A DNA stretch of 12,324 nt from Bacteroidales bacterium (GTDB lineage Bacteria; Bacteroidota; Bacteroidia; Bacteroidales; Paludibacteraceae): contig CAAGFD010000231.1 in the NCBI GenBank assembly GCA_900769035.1, positions 1 to 12,324 of the forward strand. The letters are read 5' to 3'. The translations under genes and the position numbers were made by a program. Under the pieces are notes generated by a model. It made no database searches. It was given only the letters and a program-made list of their open reading frames with translations, and was not told the origin of the DNA. Below, piece after piece: positions 1 through 8,169 of the stretch. How positions within the stretch are numbered: position 1 is the stretch's first letter; the number at the start of each line of letters is the position of its first letter.

Positions 1-10
1 CTTCCGATCT
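1..10. other. Probable residual Illumina adapter at contig end
   Basis: The first ten bases, CTTCCGATCT, are identical to the 3' end of the standard Illumina adapter; the reverse complement AGATCGGAAG is the start of the read-through adapter. A chance match to this 10-mer at exactly the first base is unlikely, so these bases are probably library sequence rather than genome. They happen to keep the minus-strand reading frame open and add the residues Asp-Arg-Lys to the truncated protein there. Those three residues should not be trusted. Confidence 0.75.
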
Positions 11-1203
11 ATTATCGACATTACTTCTTTGTAGTTGTACGAAATTTCCTTCGTCCTTTCATCTTCTCTTACATTGAGTTGCATAGACGTAATGTCGTTG
101 ATAAGCCCGGATAAAATGGATATGTCAAGCAGATAACCCATTGTTATATTAAGTCTCTTCAAGTCTATCGGGATGTATTCTAATAACGAAGTCAAAATGC
201 CTTCATTGGGTAGTAGTACTGCAGTGTCAGACAAGTCACTTTCATTCTCTTGTTCAATATTAGATAGTAGTTGGTTGGCAATATGTATTTGTCCCGATTG
301 TGTGCTAGTATTGTAAACGTCTATTGACGGGAAACGTGTATCGCTTTCTTGATCAAAATGATACCTTGATTTAAATAGCTTTGTATTTTTGTCGTAGTTG
401 ATAGTGATTGTTGTATTGAAGAAGTCTTGCTGCTTATATATCTCCGGATAGTCGAAATAGTAATCTCCTATCTTATTGTTGTTGAAGAATTTAAATATCT
501 CTTCTTCCGATTTTGTAAGGAAGTTAAAGCCAACAAATACTACTCTTTTGTATTCGCTGAGTAGAGTGTCGTTAAAAATAGGGCTCTTTAAATTTTCTAC
601 ATAATCTCTAAAGAGCATACCATAATATGCCTTTCCTGCTACTCTTAATCTGTTTTTATAGTTGTTATACAGTTCGTTAAGAATTTTCCAAAGAGAGAAA
701 TAATTCTTATTTATCTCTTTATCCGTGTCGAAGTTAAAGAAATTTTTTATGGCTTTCTTTTGCTCTTCGGATAAGTAGTCTACCTTTTTAAGGTCTTGTA
801 AATCTTCTATATTCTTAAAAAAGATGTCGGTATCGATGAGGTATTTGTCAATCTCGTCGAAATCTTTGATGAGTGAAAAACCAAGATTGGTGAATTTATG
901 CAGCTCTTCTATTTTGTTTTCTTCGCCTTTAATTTCACTATATGCTTCATATAGAGTTAGTAACAACTCTATGTCGCTCGCAATTACCTTGTTGGAATTT
1001 TTGAGTACAATGGAGTTGATGTCGAATATTTGTGGCAAGAAGATGTTTTGAGTCGCTATATTTTTTAACTCTTTTTTGAAGAATAGTCCCGAGCGTTTGT
1101 TTGGGAAAATAAAGGCTATGTCGCTGAATCTGATATCGTTGTCGTTGTTATTAACGATATTTTCGTAGTACGTTTTCGCTACATTATATAGAAAAGAATG
1201 CAT
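1..1203 (-). CDS. AddB-like helicase-nuclease family protein, N-terminal part (runs off left edge)
   Basis: An open frame of 401 codons begins at ATG 1203-1201 and stays open to base 1. The translation begins MHSFLYNVAKTYYENI and carries FIFPNKRSGLFF near residues 32-43, the degenerate motif that Bacteroidota AddB-like (PD-(D/E)XK nuclease family) proteins have in place of a Walker A ATP site. Later blocks also fit: VFVGFNFL with TKSEEEIF (about residue 225) and LNITMGYLL (about residue 360). Full members are about 950 residues, with a C-terminal PD-(D/E)XK nuclease domain and often an iron-sulfur cluster; that half is outside the window. The expected role is RecBCD/AddAB-type processing of double-strand breaks with an AddA-like partner, not seen here. 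The start is 18 bases after the phosphatase-like gene's stop, so it is probably the last gene of that operon. The final three residues may be adapter-derived. Confidence 0.8.
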   Translation of the reverse strand, partial: MHSFLYNVAKTYYENIVNNNDNDIRFSDIAFIFPNKRSGLFFKKELKNIATQNIFLPQIFDINSIVLKNSNKVIASDIELLLTLYEAYSEIKGEENKIEELHKFTNLGFSLIKDFDEIDKYLIDTDIFFKNIEDLQDLKKVDYLSEEQKKAIKNFFNFDTDKEINKNYFSLWKILNELYNNYKNRLRVAGKAYYGMLFRDYVENLKSPIFNDTLLSEYKRVVFVGFNFLTKSEEEIFKFFNNNKIGDYYFDYPEIYKQQDFFNTTITINYDKNTKLFKSRYHFDQESDTRFPSIDVYNTSTQSGQIHIANQLLSNIEQENESDLSDTAVLLPNEGILTSLLEYIPIDLKRLNITMGYLLDISILSGLINDITSMQLNVREDERTKEISYNYKEVMSIIDRK

Positions 1204-1221
1204 ATGCTATCGGTGTTATGT

Positions 1222-2793
1222 TTATTTGAAAATAAGTGGAGTTCCGATACAAGCATTAGGATAAGGGATTTGAAGTATTCTGCAGATAGTAGGGCAGATA
1301 TCTTCTATGGTGATGTTTTTTGATTCCGGAGTAGTACCTTTGTACCAAATTGCTAACGGGTAAGTGGGGTTATAAATAGTGGAGTATGTAGTGCCGTATT
1401 TGTTGTTTTCTTCTGTCCAACCCGGTAATAATGTTATCATTACGTCTCCGGTTCTATTCTTATAATAGCTGTTGCTCATTCTCGTGTCGTTATTTGCCGT
1501 TGCTTGTATCTGATAAGATGGTACAGCACTCATAACCCCCGAAAATTCGAGCATAAATTGCGCTACATAGTCTTCGATATCGTTTAATTTAATTTTATTT
1601 TCTTCTATAAGGCTCTTATTCAAATGAATATTCCTGTTATAATACCCTGTAACCCATCTGCCTTGTCCATATATTGCCATAAGGTAAGAGTTGAGTAATG
1701 CGGTGGCTCTATAACTGTTGAATACTCCTCCATTTATTTTTTGAGTCTTTGTGTCGTCTTTTACTTTTGTATTATTAGTTGGTGCCGTTAATACTATCAC
1801 GCTGTTTTCCAAGCCCACCGATATATCTATTATATCTATTAGTTGCTTTATCGTTTTGTCAAGACGGATAAAGAAATCTTCATTCTCGGCACTCATAGGT
1901 GTGGTGGCGAAGGCATGATTTGCGGAAAATTCAATACATAGCAAATCGGGATTATCATCATCTCCCATATTCTCATCGCGTATTGCACGCACTGCCAATT
2001 CTTTTATCAAATCATTGATAAAAGGTGTCTGCTTTAGGGTGGCTACATCTTTTTTTTCCTCGGTATACTCGAGTTTTGTCAGTATCGGATGTAAATCTAC
2101 ATAGTAGTTTTTTGCTATCGGATATTTATAAGAGAGAATATTGTTTAGCGACGTCCAATTTTTATACAACTCAGGTATTGTGTTGTCGTTATTGATTTTG
2201 ACTGACCATTGAGGTAGTCCCTTATCATAATAAAATGAGGTTGCTATTCTGCTTGTTTCGTCATCGATCCATATGGCTCCATCTGCTAAATGACCACCCA
2301 TCATCAATGCTGCTTCTGCCGATAAGGCGATGGAGTAGACCTTGCTTTGTGGATTACAAAGCTTTAATTGGTCGCCTATCGTAGTAGCTTGTAATAGTTT
2401 TGGAGATACCGTACGTTTTGTATTTATACCATCATATCGGGCGTCTTCTATACAAGATATGACGTCCTCGTCTAACATAGAATAGAAATGGTCGGAGACT
2501 ATGCCATGGTAATGAGGTGTGGTACCGCACATAATAGAGGCATAGTCGGTAGTTGCATCGGAAGGTATGTATGTGGATGTGGTTGCGGCATTGTAGTAGC
2601 CCGAACTGATTATTCTTTTTATTCCCCCATCGTCGAAAACGGATAAGAAATTTTCTAATTCGTAACTATCTAATCCATTGATGGATATAATTACTGCAAG
2701 TCTTGCTCTGCTCTCTGTTTGTGATGTACAAGTAACTGCAGTAACGATTATTAATACACATGCCAATATTACCTTTCGAAGTGCTGAGTTCAT
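1222..2793 (-). CDS. Secreted alkaline-phosphatase-superfamily protein, predicted catalytically dead
   Basis: A 523-residue protein with an N-terminal signal peptide (hydrophobic residues 8-21; the Cys in AVTC at 22 could be a weak lipobox). The fold is recognisable as the PafA-like alkaline phosphatase group: GGIKRIISSGY (56-66), ASIMCGTTPHYHGIVSD (85-101), a KVYSI...GGH block (151-168), GLPQW (192-196), and C-terminal DICPT...NACIGTPLI. Yet every position where PafA-type enzymes place metal ligands or catalytic residues appears changed: N39 for the first Asp ligand, A80 for the Thr nucleophile, D101 for Asn, S158 and E160 for Lys and Arg, N292 and A296 for the Asp...His ligand pair, P338-T339 for Asp-His, T477 for the last His. 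This alignment is by eye against the family pattern as I recall it. Its start overlaps the DUF4105 stop by ATGA, so the two are translationally coupled. It probably acts in the periplasm or outer membrane as a binding or scaffolding protein. Confidence 0.85.
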   Translation of the reverse strand: MNSALRKVILACVLIIVTAVTCTSQTESRARLAVIISINGLDSYELENFLSVFDDGGIKRIISSGYYNAATTSTYIPSDATTDYASIMCGTTPHYHGIVSDHFYSMLDEDVISCIEDARYDGINTKRTVSPKLLQATTIGDQLKLCNPQSKVYSIALSAEAALMMGGHLADGAIWIDDETSRIATSFYYDKGLPQWSVKINNDNTIPELYKNWTSLNNILSYKYPIAKNYYVDLHPILTKLEYTEEKKDVATLKQTPFINDLIKELAVRAIRDENMGDDDNPDLLCIEFSANHAFATTPMSAENEDFFIRLDKTIKQLIDIIDISVGLENSVIVLTAPTNNTKVKDDTKTQKINGGVFNSYRATALLNSYLMAIYGQGRWVTGYYNRNIHLNKSLIEENKIKLNDIEDYVAQFMLEFSGVMSAVPSYQIQATANNDTRMSNSYYKNRTGDVMITLLPGWTEENNKYGTTYSTIYNPTYPLAIWYKGTTPESKNITIEDICPTICRILQIPYPNACIGTPLIFK

Positions 2794-4022
2794 CTGTTTC
2801 TTTTATGTCTTGGTTTATAATTCTTTTTTAGTGCAAAAGAATATGTTTGTATTGATAAAATCAATATGCTTAATATACATAAATACCAACAGAATAGAGG
2901 GAATGTAATTGTCTGAACCTCAAATATTAATAAGAATACGGTAGTTATTGAAAAGCCTAACATCAATGTGGAGGCATATGCTTTTATCCTATAATTCTTT
3001 TTCAATAGTAATATTATTCCCAATATTATATTTAGAGGAGAACACCATAATATATTGTAGTTGAATTTCACTATCGGGTGAATGGATATAACCGATAGAT
3101 AGAATATTATTATGCCCAATAATCCGCTAATAATCAATATAATCTGCGATAGATATGGTAAGTAATGCTTTTTTAATATGAAATATAATACCTCTATTAA
3201 TATAATGAGTAGCGGAATGAATATCGTCCAGAAGTCGCTACGCTTTTCCGGTTGCGTTCTGTTTTGCGGAGTGTTTACATTTGCCGATTGTACTGCCAAC
3301 GACATCTCTTTATCATTGCGAATTATTTTTGTGTTCTCTAATAATTGCTTTGTGTAAAAAGGGAATGCCATCGTTTGCATTATATTAATTTTTTTGTCCG
3401 CTTCACTGCTTATTATCAAGTTGATGCCAAGTTTGTACCAAGGAGCATTTTGAAGGTAGCTATTGATAACAGTGCGGTACGTTGTGCCGTTTGTTAAGGT
3501 CTCTTTCGTGAAATAGTGTTCGGAAACGGCACTTATTATATTCTCGTACACTCGTGTGGCGCAGTTATCGTATATAAAATTGTAGCAATATTTACGGTTT
3601 TCTATTTTGTAATTTTCCCATAAATTTCTCCATAGTACGTTCTTTTCTTTGTATGTGAAATTGATTTTAGTACTGTAAATGAAAGACTCGCGGCGAAGGT
3701 ATTCTTGGAAAAAGTATTTCGACTCGCAAACACCCATTTCGTACATCATATATCCTTTTACAAAGTTGAGCACGAAATTAGGTTCATCGAAAGAGTATAA
3801 TCCCCAATGAAAAATTAAGTCGATATCCTGTTGTGGATCGACAATTCTTATGGCTGAATGCCCAAATTTTTCGTAAATTACTTCACCCGGTTCACAACTT
3901 ATTACATATACGTTTGCCGATTCTGATAGAGAATCGTTAGGTGAAAATGCTTTGACAATGACAGGCACTAATGTCAATAAAAATAATAAAGTCAGTTTAG
4001 GTAATAATCTTTGATTGTTCAT
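2790..4022 (-). CDS. DUF4105 (Lnb N-terminal periplasmic) protein with multi-pass C-terminal membrane domain
   Basis: A 410-residue protein. Residues 8-25 form a signal peptide or first membrane segment. Residues about 35-235 are a DUF4105 domain, a papain/NlpC-like fold: the conserved His is in EKFGHSAIR (His55), followed by FHWGLYSFD (71-79) and the conserved Cys in YDNCATR (Cys154). His and Cys are the expected catalytic pair, so the domain looks intact. After a polar linker (240-262) come about five hydrophobic stretches (264-283, 291-312, 327-340, 348-368, 373-392) and a basic tail, KPRHKRNR. DUF4105 with a membrane tail is common in Bacteroidota; the N-terminal domain of lacto-N-biosidase Lnb belongs to the same family, but a substrate is not established. 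An amidase, peptidase or transferase acting on envelope lipid, protein or murein is an inference. It begins 37 bases after the glucosaminidase stop and overlaps the next gene by ATGA. Confidence 0.9.
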   Translation of the reverse strand: MNNQRLLPKLTLLFLLTLVPVIVKAFSPNDSLSESANVYVISCEPGEVIYEKFGHSAIRIVDPQQDIDLIFHWGLYSFDEPNFVLNFVKGYMMYEMGVCESKYFFQEYLRRESFIYSTKINFTYKEKNVLWRNLWENYKIENRKYCYNFIYDNCATRVYENIISAVSEHYFTKETLTNGTTYRTVINSYLQNAPWYKLGINLIISSEADKKINIMQTMAFPFYTKQLLENTKIIRNDKEMSLAVQSANVNTPQNRTQPEKRSDFWTIFIPLLIILIEVLYFILKKHYLPYLSQIILIISGLLGIIIFYLSVISIHPIVKFNYNILWCSPLNIILGIILLLKKNYRIKAYASTLMLGFSITTVFLLIFEVQTITFPLFCWYLCILSILILSIQTYSFALKKNYKPRHKRNR

Positions 4023-4059
4023 ATCTTAAATGTGTTTTTGTTTCAATCTTTGTTCTGTA

Positions 4060-5004
4060 TTATTTACGTAATTTTAATTTTTGCCCTACTTTTGCAGGGG
4101 TTCCGTATTCTATATTGTTGATTTTATATAGTGATTTTAGTTTAATTCCATATTCTTGAGATATAGAGTGCATACTATCTCCGGCTTTTACTGTGTATTT
4201 TGGAGTCTTTTTAGCTGCATTTCTTTTTTTCGGAGCAAGGTATACGTAGTCGTCTTTATAAAGTGGGCATTCTTTTGGTAAGTCGTTGTAATACAATAGC
4301 ATTTTAAGACTAATACCGGTTACCTTGGCAATATGCTGATAGCTGTCGTCATTCATCAGTTTGTAGCACCTTACACCGTTGTTTTTGATTTCTTGGTATC
4401 CGAAGAGTTGGTCGTTTTCGCCGTTAATCTCTTCTATCTTATCTGTAAATCCTTTGCTCGTATTATCTTCGCTTTGATTTACTTCCGATAATAATTTACC
4501 ACCCTCATCATATTCATATAGTTTGTAGGTCTCTATAATATTAATGAGTTTTGTAGGATAGTTCGGATCGGTGGCGTAACCGGCTTTTTTCAAGCCTTTT
4601 GCCCACGATTTATAGTCGTTTATTTTATAGTCAAAAAGGAAAGAATAACGTGGTTTTTTTAGAAATTCTGCATGGTCTTCGTATGAGTCTTTCGGGTTGT
4701 TATAGCATCTAAAGCACTCATTCAGAGCATCATCGTTCATTCTCATAGATTTGCCGTACCAGCTTCCACCACATTTTATGCCGAAGTGGTTGTTACACTC
4801 TTTTGCCAAGCGACTTTCTCCGGCTCCACTCTCCAATAGCCCTTGAGCTAATGTAATACTGGCGGGAATTCTGTGTTTTGTTTGACTTTGAACTGCCAGC
4901 TTTGCATATTTTTCTATATAGGAATCGTATTTTGCGTTCCTATTTTGGGCAAATATTAGTGTAGTACTGAATAATATACTTAATATTATGATTGTTTTCT
5001 TCAT
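4060..5004 (-). CDS. Secreted glucosaminidase (FlgJ/LytG type) with two C-terminal LysM domains
   Basis: A 314-residue protein with a signal peptide at residues 1-20 (ends IFAQ). Residues about 25-165 form the glucosaminidase domain (GH73-like): the presumed catalytic Glu58 lies in LAQGLLESGAGES (52-64), followed by NNHFGIKC (71-78) and GYATDPNYPTKL (142-153), all typical of the family. A polar linker (about 167-205) leads to a diverged LysM domain (about 212-257) and a clear LysM domain at the end (YTVKAGDSMHSIS...VGQKLKL, 270-312). It should cleave the glycan backbone of peptidoglycan in the periplasm, with LysM binding N-acetylglucosamine strands; a role in cell-wall turnover is an inference. 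It is the first gene of the four-gene minus-strand unit, with a -7 box 59 bases upstream. The ATG start gives a normal signal peptide, and no alternative is needed. Confidence 0.93.
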   Translation of the reverse strand: MKKTIIILSILFSTTLIFAQNRNAKYDSYIEKYAKLAVQSQTKHRIPASITLAQGLLESGAGESRLAKECNNHFGIKCGGSWYGKSMRMNDDALNECFRCYNNPKDSYEDHAEFLKKPRYSFLFDYKINDYKSWAKGLKKAGYATDPNYPTKLINIIETYKLYEYDEGGKLLSEVNQSEDNTSKGFTDKIEEINGENDQLFGYQEIKNNGVRCYKLMNDDSYQHIAKVTGISLKMLLYYNDLPKECPLYKDDYVYLAPKKRNAAKKTPKYTVKAGDSMHSISQEYGIKLKSLYKINNIEYGTPAKVGQKLKLRK

Positions 5005-5062
5005 TGTAAATCAGTGTTTTATAAGCTTTTGCAAGTTTTGATTATGCTAAAATTTATCTTGG

Positions 5063-5070
5063 CAAAGATA
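5063..5070 (-). promoter_or_regulatory. Bacteroidota -7 promoter box for the glucosaminidase operon
   Basis: On the minus strand this reads TATCTTTG, an exact match to the Bacteroides -7 consensus TAnnTTTG. The predicted transcript starts near 5055, leaving a leader of about 50 bases before the ATG at 5004. I find no convincing TTG -33 element at the usual 19-21 base spacing, only an A-rich tract. It is the only good candidate for the whole 5004-to-1 unit, since the gaps inside that unit are 37, -4 and 18 bases. Confidence 0.6.
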
Positions 5071-5137
5071 TTAATTTTTTTTTATTTGTCAGTTTGTTTG
5101 CCGTTTTTTTTCGTGCTAATGAATGAAATAATTTACG

Positions 5138-5145
5138 TACCTTTG
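5138..5145 (+). promoter_or_regulatory. Bacteroidota -7 promoter box for the transporter-helicase unit
   Basis: TACCTTTG matches the consensus TAnnTTTG. The predicted transcription start near 5152 gives a leader of about 33 bases before the ATG at 5185, typical for the group. The -33 region is weak. Together with the opposite-strand box at 5063-5070, it makes 5005-5184 a normal back-to-back divergent promoter region with 67 bases between the two -7 boxes. Confidence 0.6.
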
Positions 5146-5184
5146 CATCCGAAAAAATAAACTCAAGAATAGTTTTCTTTTTTT

Positions 5185-6861
5185 ATGAATTGGATTCAGG
5201 ATTTGATTTTTGGCAATGGTATTGGCCATAGTATTATGTTGCTGTCTATCTGCATTGTCGGTGGCATTTTGCTCGGAAAAATTAAAATTAAAGGTATCTC
5301 TCTCGGTATTACTTTCGTTTTGTTTATTGGTATTGTATGTGGCCATTTCGGTCTTACTATAGACGATAATATTCTTCATTTTATGAAGGAATTCGGTCTT
5401 ATACTTTTTGTCTTTTCTATTGGAATGCAAGTGGGTCCCGGTTTCTTTTCTTCTTTTCGTAAAGGTGGTGTCACCCTAAATTTACTCGCCATTGCAATAG
5501 TCCTACTCGGTGTAGCAGCTACTATTGTTATCTTCTTCGTTACGGATTTGCCGATGGATGTTATGGTCGGAATTCTTTCCGGTGCTGTTACTAACACTCC
5601 TGGTCTCGGTGCAGCGCAAACTGCTTTTAACGATATTTACCCCGGTGCCGATAATTCTATCGCTTTGGGTTATGCAGTGGCTTATCCTCTCGGTGTAATA
5701 GGTATTATTTTGGCTATCGTTCTCATAAGATATATTCTTCGTATTAATATAGAAAAAGAGCAGTCGGGTATAGAAGAGCAAGAGGCTTTATCTCAAAATC
5801 ATGCTGTTGCTCTCAGTCTCGAGGTCTGTAATCCCGCCCTTTTTGGTAATGATATAGAGTTCGTTTCTAAACTGCTATCTCATCGTGAGTTCGTTATCAG
5901 TCGTCTGCTCCATACAGATGGTAAGATGGAGATTGTTTCGAATAGAACCATCCTTTCTGAGGGCGACAGATTGCTCGTTATCACAGTAGATAGCGATGTG
6001 GAAACGTTGAAAACTTTTTTCGGTAAAGAGGTTAAGGATATGGACCGTAATGATTGGATTAACCTTGATAGAAATTTCGTTTCACGCCGTATTATTGTCA
6101 CTAAAAACGAACTGAATGGTAAACGCCTCGGAGATTTGAATTTGCGTAAATTATATGGTATCAATATCACTCGTATTAATCGCTCGGGTGTGGATTTGGT
6201 AGCTCGTCAAAATCTTATTTTGCAACTTGGTGACCGCCTTACCGTGGTGGGCAACGATGAGGACGTGCATAAAGTAGAATCCATTCTCGGTAATAGTATG
6301 AAGCGATTAAACGAGCCTAATCTTATCACTATTTTCTTGGGAATCTTCCTCGGAGTGCTTTTCGGTAGTATTCCGTTTCACTTCCCGGGCATACCACAAC
6401 CGGTAAAATTGGGGCTTGCAGGTGGTCCGCTTATCGTTGCAATACTAATCTCTCGATTCGGATATAAATATAAGTTAATTACATATAATACCATCAGTTC
6501 TAATTTGATGCTTCGGGAGATAGGTATTACCATCTTCTTGGCTTGTGTCGGTATTTCTGCAGGTGATGGTTTTGTAGATGTGCTGGTTAATAAGGGTGGC
6601 TTTACTTGGATAGGTTATGGTTTTATTATTACTTTTATCCCTGTATTCCTAGTTGGTTTAGTAGCTCGCCTCGCTTTGAAAATGAATTATTGTACATTGA
6701 TGGGGCTTATTGCGGGTAGCACTACCGACCCGCCTGCTTTAGCTTATGCAAATAGTGTCGCAGGTAATGATGCTCCAGCTGTCTCTTACGCTACAGTATA
6801 CCCCCTCACTATGTTTCTTCGAGTGCTTACCGCGCAATTGTTGATAATTATTTTCTGTTAG
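5185..6861 (+). CDS. YidE/YbjL/AspT-family membrane carrier with two RCK_C (TrkA-C) domains
   Basis: A 558-residue inner-membrane protein with the duplicated architecture of the aspartate:alanine exchanger (AspT/YidE) family. Membrane half one covers about residues 10-185 and contains the signature TNTPGLGAAQ starting at residue 136. Two soluble RCK_C domains follow (about 208-290, ending in a GDRLLVI strand, and 296-375, ending in GDRLTVVG). Membrane half two covers about 382-558 and contains the equivalent signature GSTTDPPALA at 511-520. Length fits the family (about 540-560). AspT exchanges aspartate for alanine, but most homologues, including YidE and YbjL, have no proven substrate, so I do not assign one; RCK_C domains suggest gating by a small ligand. 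ATG 5185 follows a good -7 box, and the next gene begins only 6 bases after the stop. C-terminal hydrophobic residues run to the last codon. Confidence 0.93.
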   Translation: MNWIQDLIFGNGIGHSIMLLSICIVGGILLGKIKIKGISLGITFVLFIGIVCGHFGLTIDDNILHFMKEFGLILFVFSIGMQVGPGFFSSFRKGGVTLNLLAIAIVLLGVAATIVIFFVTDLPMDVMVGILSGAVTNTPGLGAAQTAFNDIYPGADNSIALGYAVAYPLGVIGIILAIVLIRYILRINIEKEQSGIEEQEALSQNHAVALSLEVCNPALFGNDIEFVSKLLSHREFVISRLLHTDGKMEIVSNRTILSEGDRLLVITVDSDVETLKTFFGKEVKDMDRNDWINLDRNFVSRRIIVTKNELNGKRLGDLNLRKLYGINITRINRSGVDLVARQNLILQLGDRLTVVGNDEDVHKVESILGNSMKRLNEPNLITIFLGIFLGVLFGSIPFHFPGIPQPVKLGLAGGPLIVAILISRFGYKYKLITYNTISSNLMLREIGITIFLACVGISAGDGFVDVLVNKGGFTWIGYGFIITFIPVFLVGLVARLALKMNYCTLMGLIAGSTTDPPALAYANSVAGNDAPAVSYATVYPLTMFLRVLTAQLLIIIFC

Positions 6862-6867
6862 TGTGCT

Positions 6868-8169
6868 ATGTATTTTGATGAACTGCCGTTAAATGACGAT
6901 ATATTAGATGCCTTGGATGATATGAATTTCGTGGAATGTACACCCATCCAAGAAATGTCAATACCGGAAATTTTCGCCGGTAAAGACCTCCTTGCATCGG
7001 CACAAACGGGTACCGGCAAAACGGCGGCTTATTTGCTCCCTATATTGGAAAAAATCTCTTCAGGAGCACTCGATGCCAGCAAAGTAAATGCCCTAATACT
7101 TGTACCTACTCGCGAACTCGCTCAGCAAGTAGACCAGTTGCTATCCGGTTTCGCTTATTATTTGAACGTTACTTGGATACCGATTTTTGGCGGTGGCGAT
7201 GGGGTCGCTTTCTCTCAACAACAAAAGGCTCTTAAGGCTGGCTGTGATATCGTTGTAGCTACTCCCGGCCGTTTGATTTCTATTCTCCGTACTTACGATA
7301 TAGACCTTTCTGCCCTTGATATGCTCGTACTCGATGAGGCGGATCGTATGCTCGATATCGGCTTTTATGATGATATTATGGAGATTGTAAAATATATCAA
7401 TCATAAATGTCAAACGCTCTTATTCTCTGCTACTTACCCTAAAACGGTGGAGAAGTTGGCTCTTAATATTCTGCGTAATCCGGCTCAAGTAAAGATTTCC
7501 GTTTCCAAGCCTGCAGAGGGTATTGCTCAATATATTTGTCTTGTCAATGACAATCAAAAATCAGCTCTATTGTGTGCCCTCGCAAAATCTCAATCTTGGA
7601 AACGCGCCATTATTTTCGCCTCTTCGAAAATTAGTGTGAAGAATCTTTATAAACAACTTCTTCGTCGTAAAATAAAAGTGGCTCAAATTCATTCCGACTT
7701 GGATAATGATACTCGCTCTGATGTTATCCTTAATTTTAAGAACGGAAAAGTGGATATGCTCGTTGCAACGGACGTGGTAGCTCGTGGTATCGATATCGAT
7801 AATGTCGATGTAGTAGTGAATTACGACGTGCCTTCTCATCCGGAGGATTATGTACATCGTGTGGGTCGTACTGCAAGGGCAGGTGCCACCGGGGTTGCTT
7901 TTACTTTTGTCAATGAAAAAGACAAATTACGCATGGCAAAAATAGAGTCTTTTATCGATAAAGAGATAACTCGTGCCTCTGTTGTCGACGTGCTTAAAGA
8001 TGCCGTAGATTTACCCGTTGATAATATCGAATCTATGCGTATCAATAAAAAATTTCGAAGAAATTCATCTCATCGTAATAGAAAATACGGGCGAAAATCC
8101 TCTGACAAAGTTGCTCCAAAAAGGAAATACTACTCGAAGAATAGTAGTAAAACACAAAATAAACAATAG
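6868..8169 (+). CDS. DEAD-box ATP-dependent RNA helicase, RhlE-like
   Basis: A 433-residue protein with every DEAD-box motif intact: Q motif (F21...TPIQ 25-28), I AQTGTGKT (45-52), Ia PTRELA (80-85), GG (108-109), Ib TPGR (132-135), II DEAD (156-159), III SAT (187-189), V ATDVVARGID (300-309), VI HRVGRTARAG (330-339). After the two RecA-like domains comes a short basic tail rich in Lys, Arg and Ser (about 393-433), as in RhlE-type proteins, likely to tether RNA. Expected work is ATP-driven unwinding of RNA duplexes in the cytoplasm, such as ribosome assembly or mRNA turnover in the cold. It begins 6 bases after the carrier stop, so the two are probably co-transcribed, but the pairing has no obvious functional logic. 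No clear terminator follows the stop before the tRNA promoter. Confidence 0.95.
   Translation: MYFDELPLNDDILDALDDMNFVECTPIQEMSIPEIFAGKDLLASAQTGTGKTAAYLLPILEKISSGALDASKVNALILVPTRELAQQVDQLLSGFAYYLNVTWIPIFGGGDGVAFSQQQKALKAGCDIVVATPGRLISILRTYDIDLSALDMLVLDEADRMLDIGFYDDIMEIVKYINHKCQTLLFSATYPKTVEKLALNILRNPAQVKISVSKPAEGIAQYICLVNDNQKSALLCALAKSQSWKRAIIFASSKISVKNLYKQLLRRKIKVAQIHSDLDNDTRSDVILNFKNGKVDMLVATDVVARGIDIDNVDVVVNYDVPSHPEDYVHRVGRTARAGATGVAFTFVNEKDKLRMAKIESFIDKEITRASVVDVLKDAVDLPVDNIESMRINKKFRRNSSHRNRKYGRKSSDKVAPKRKYYSKNSSKTQNKQ

Noticed and set aside
1222..2793. Reading the phosphatase-like gene as a decaying pseudogene
   Set aside because: The frame is intact over 523 codons with signal peptide and fold motifs preserved and coupled starts on both sides, which favours a maintained protein with a changed role.
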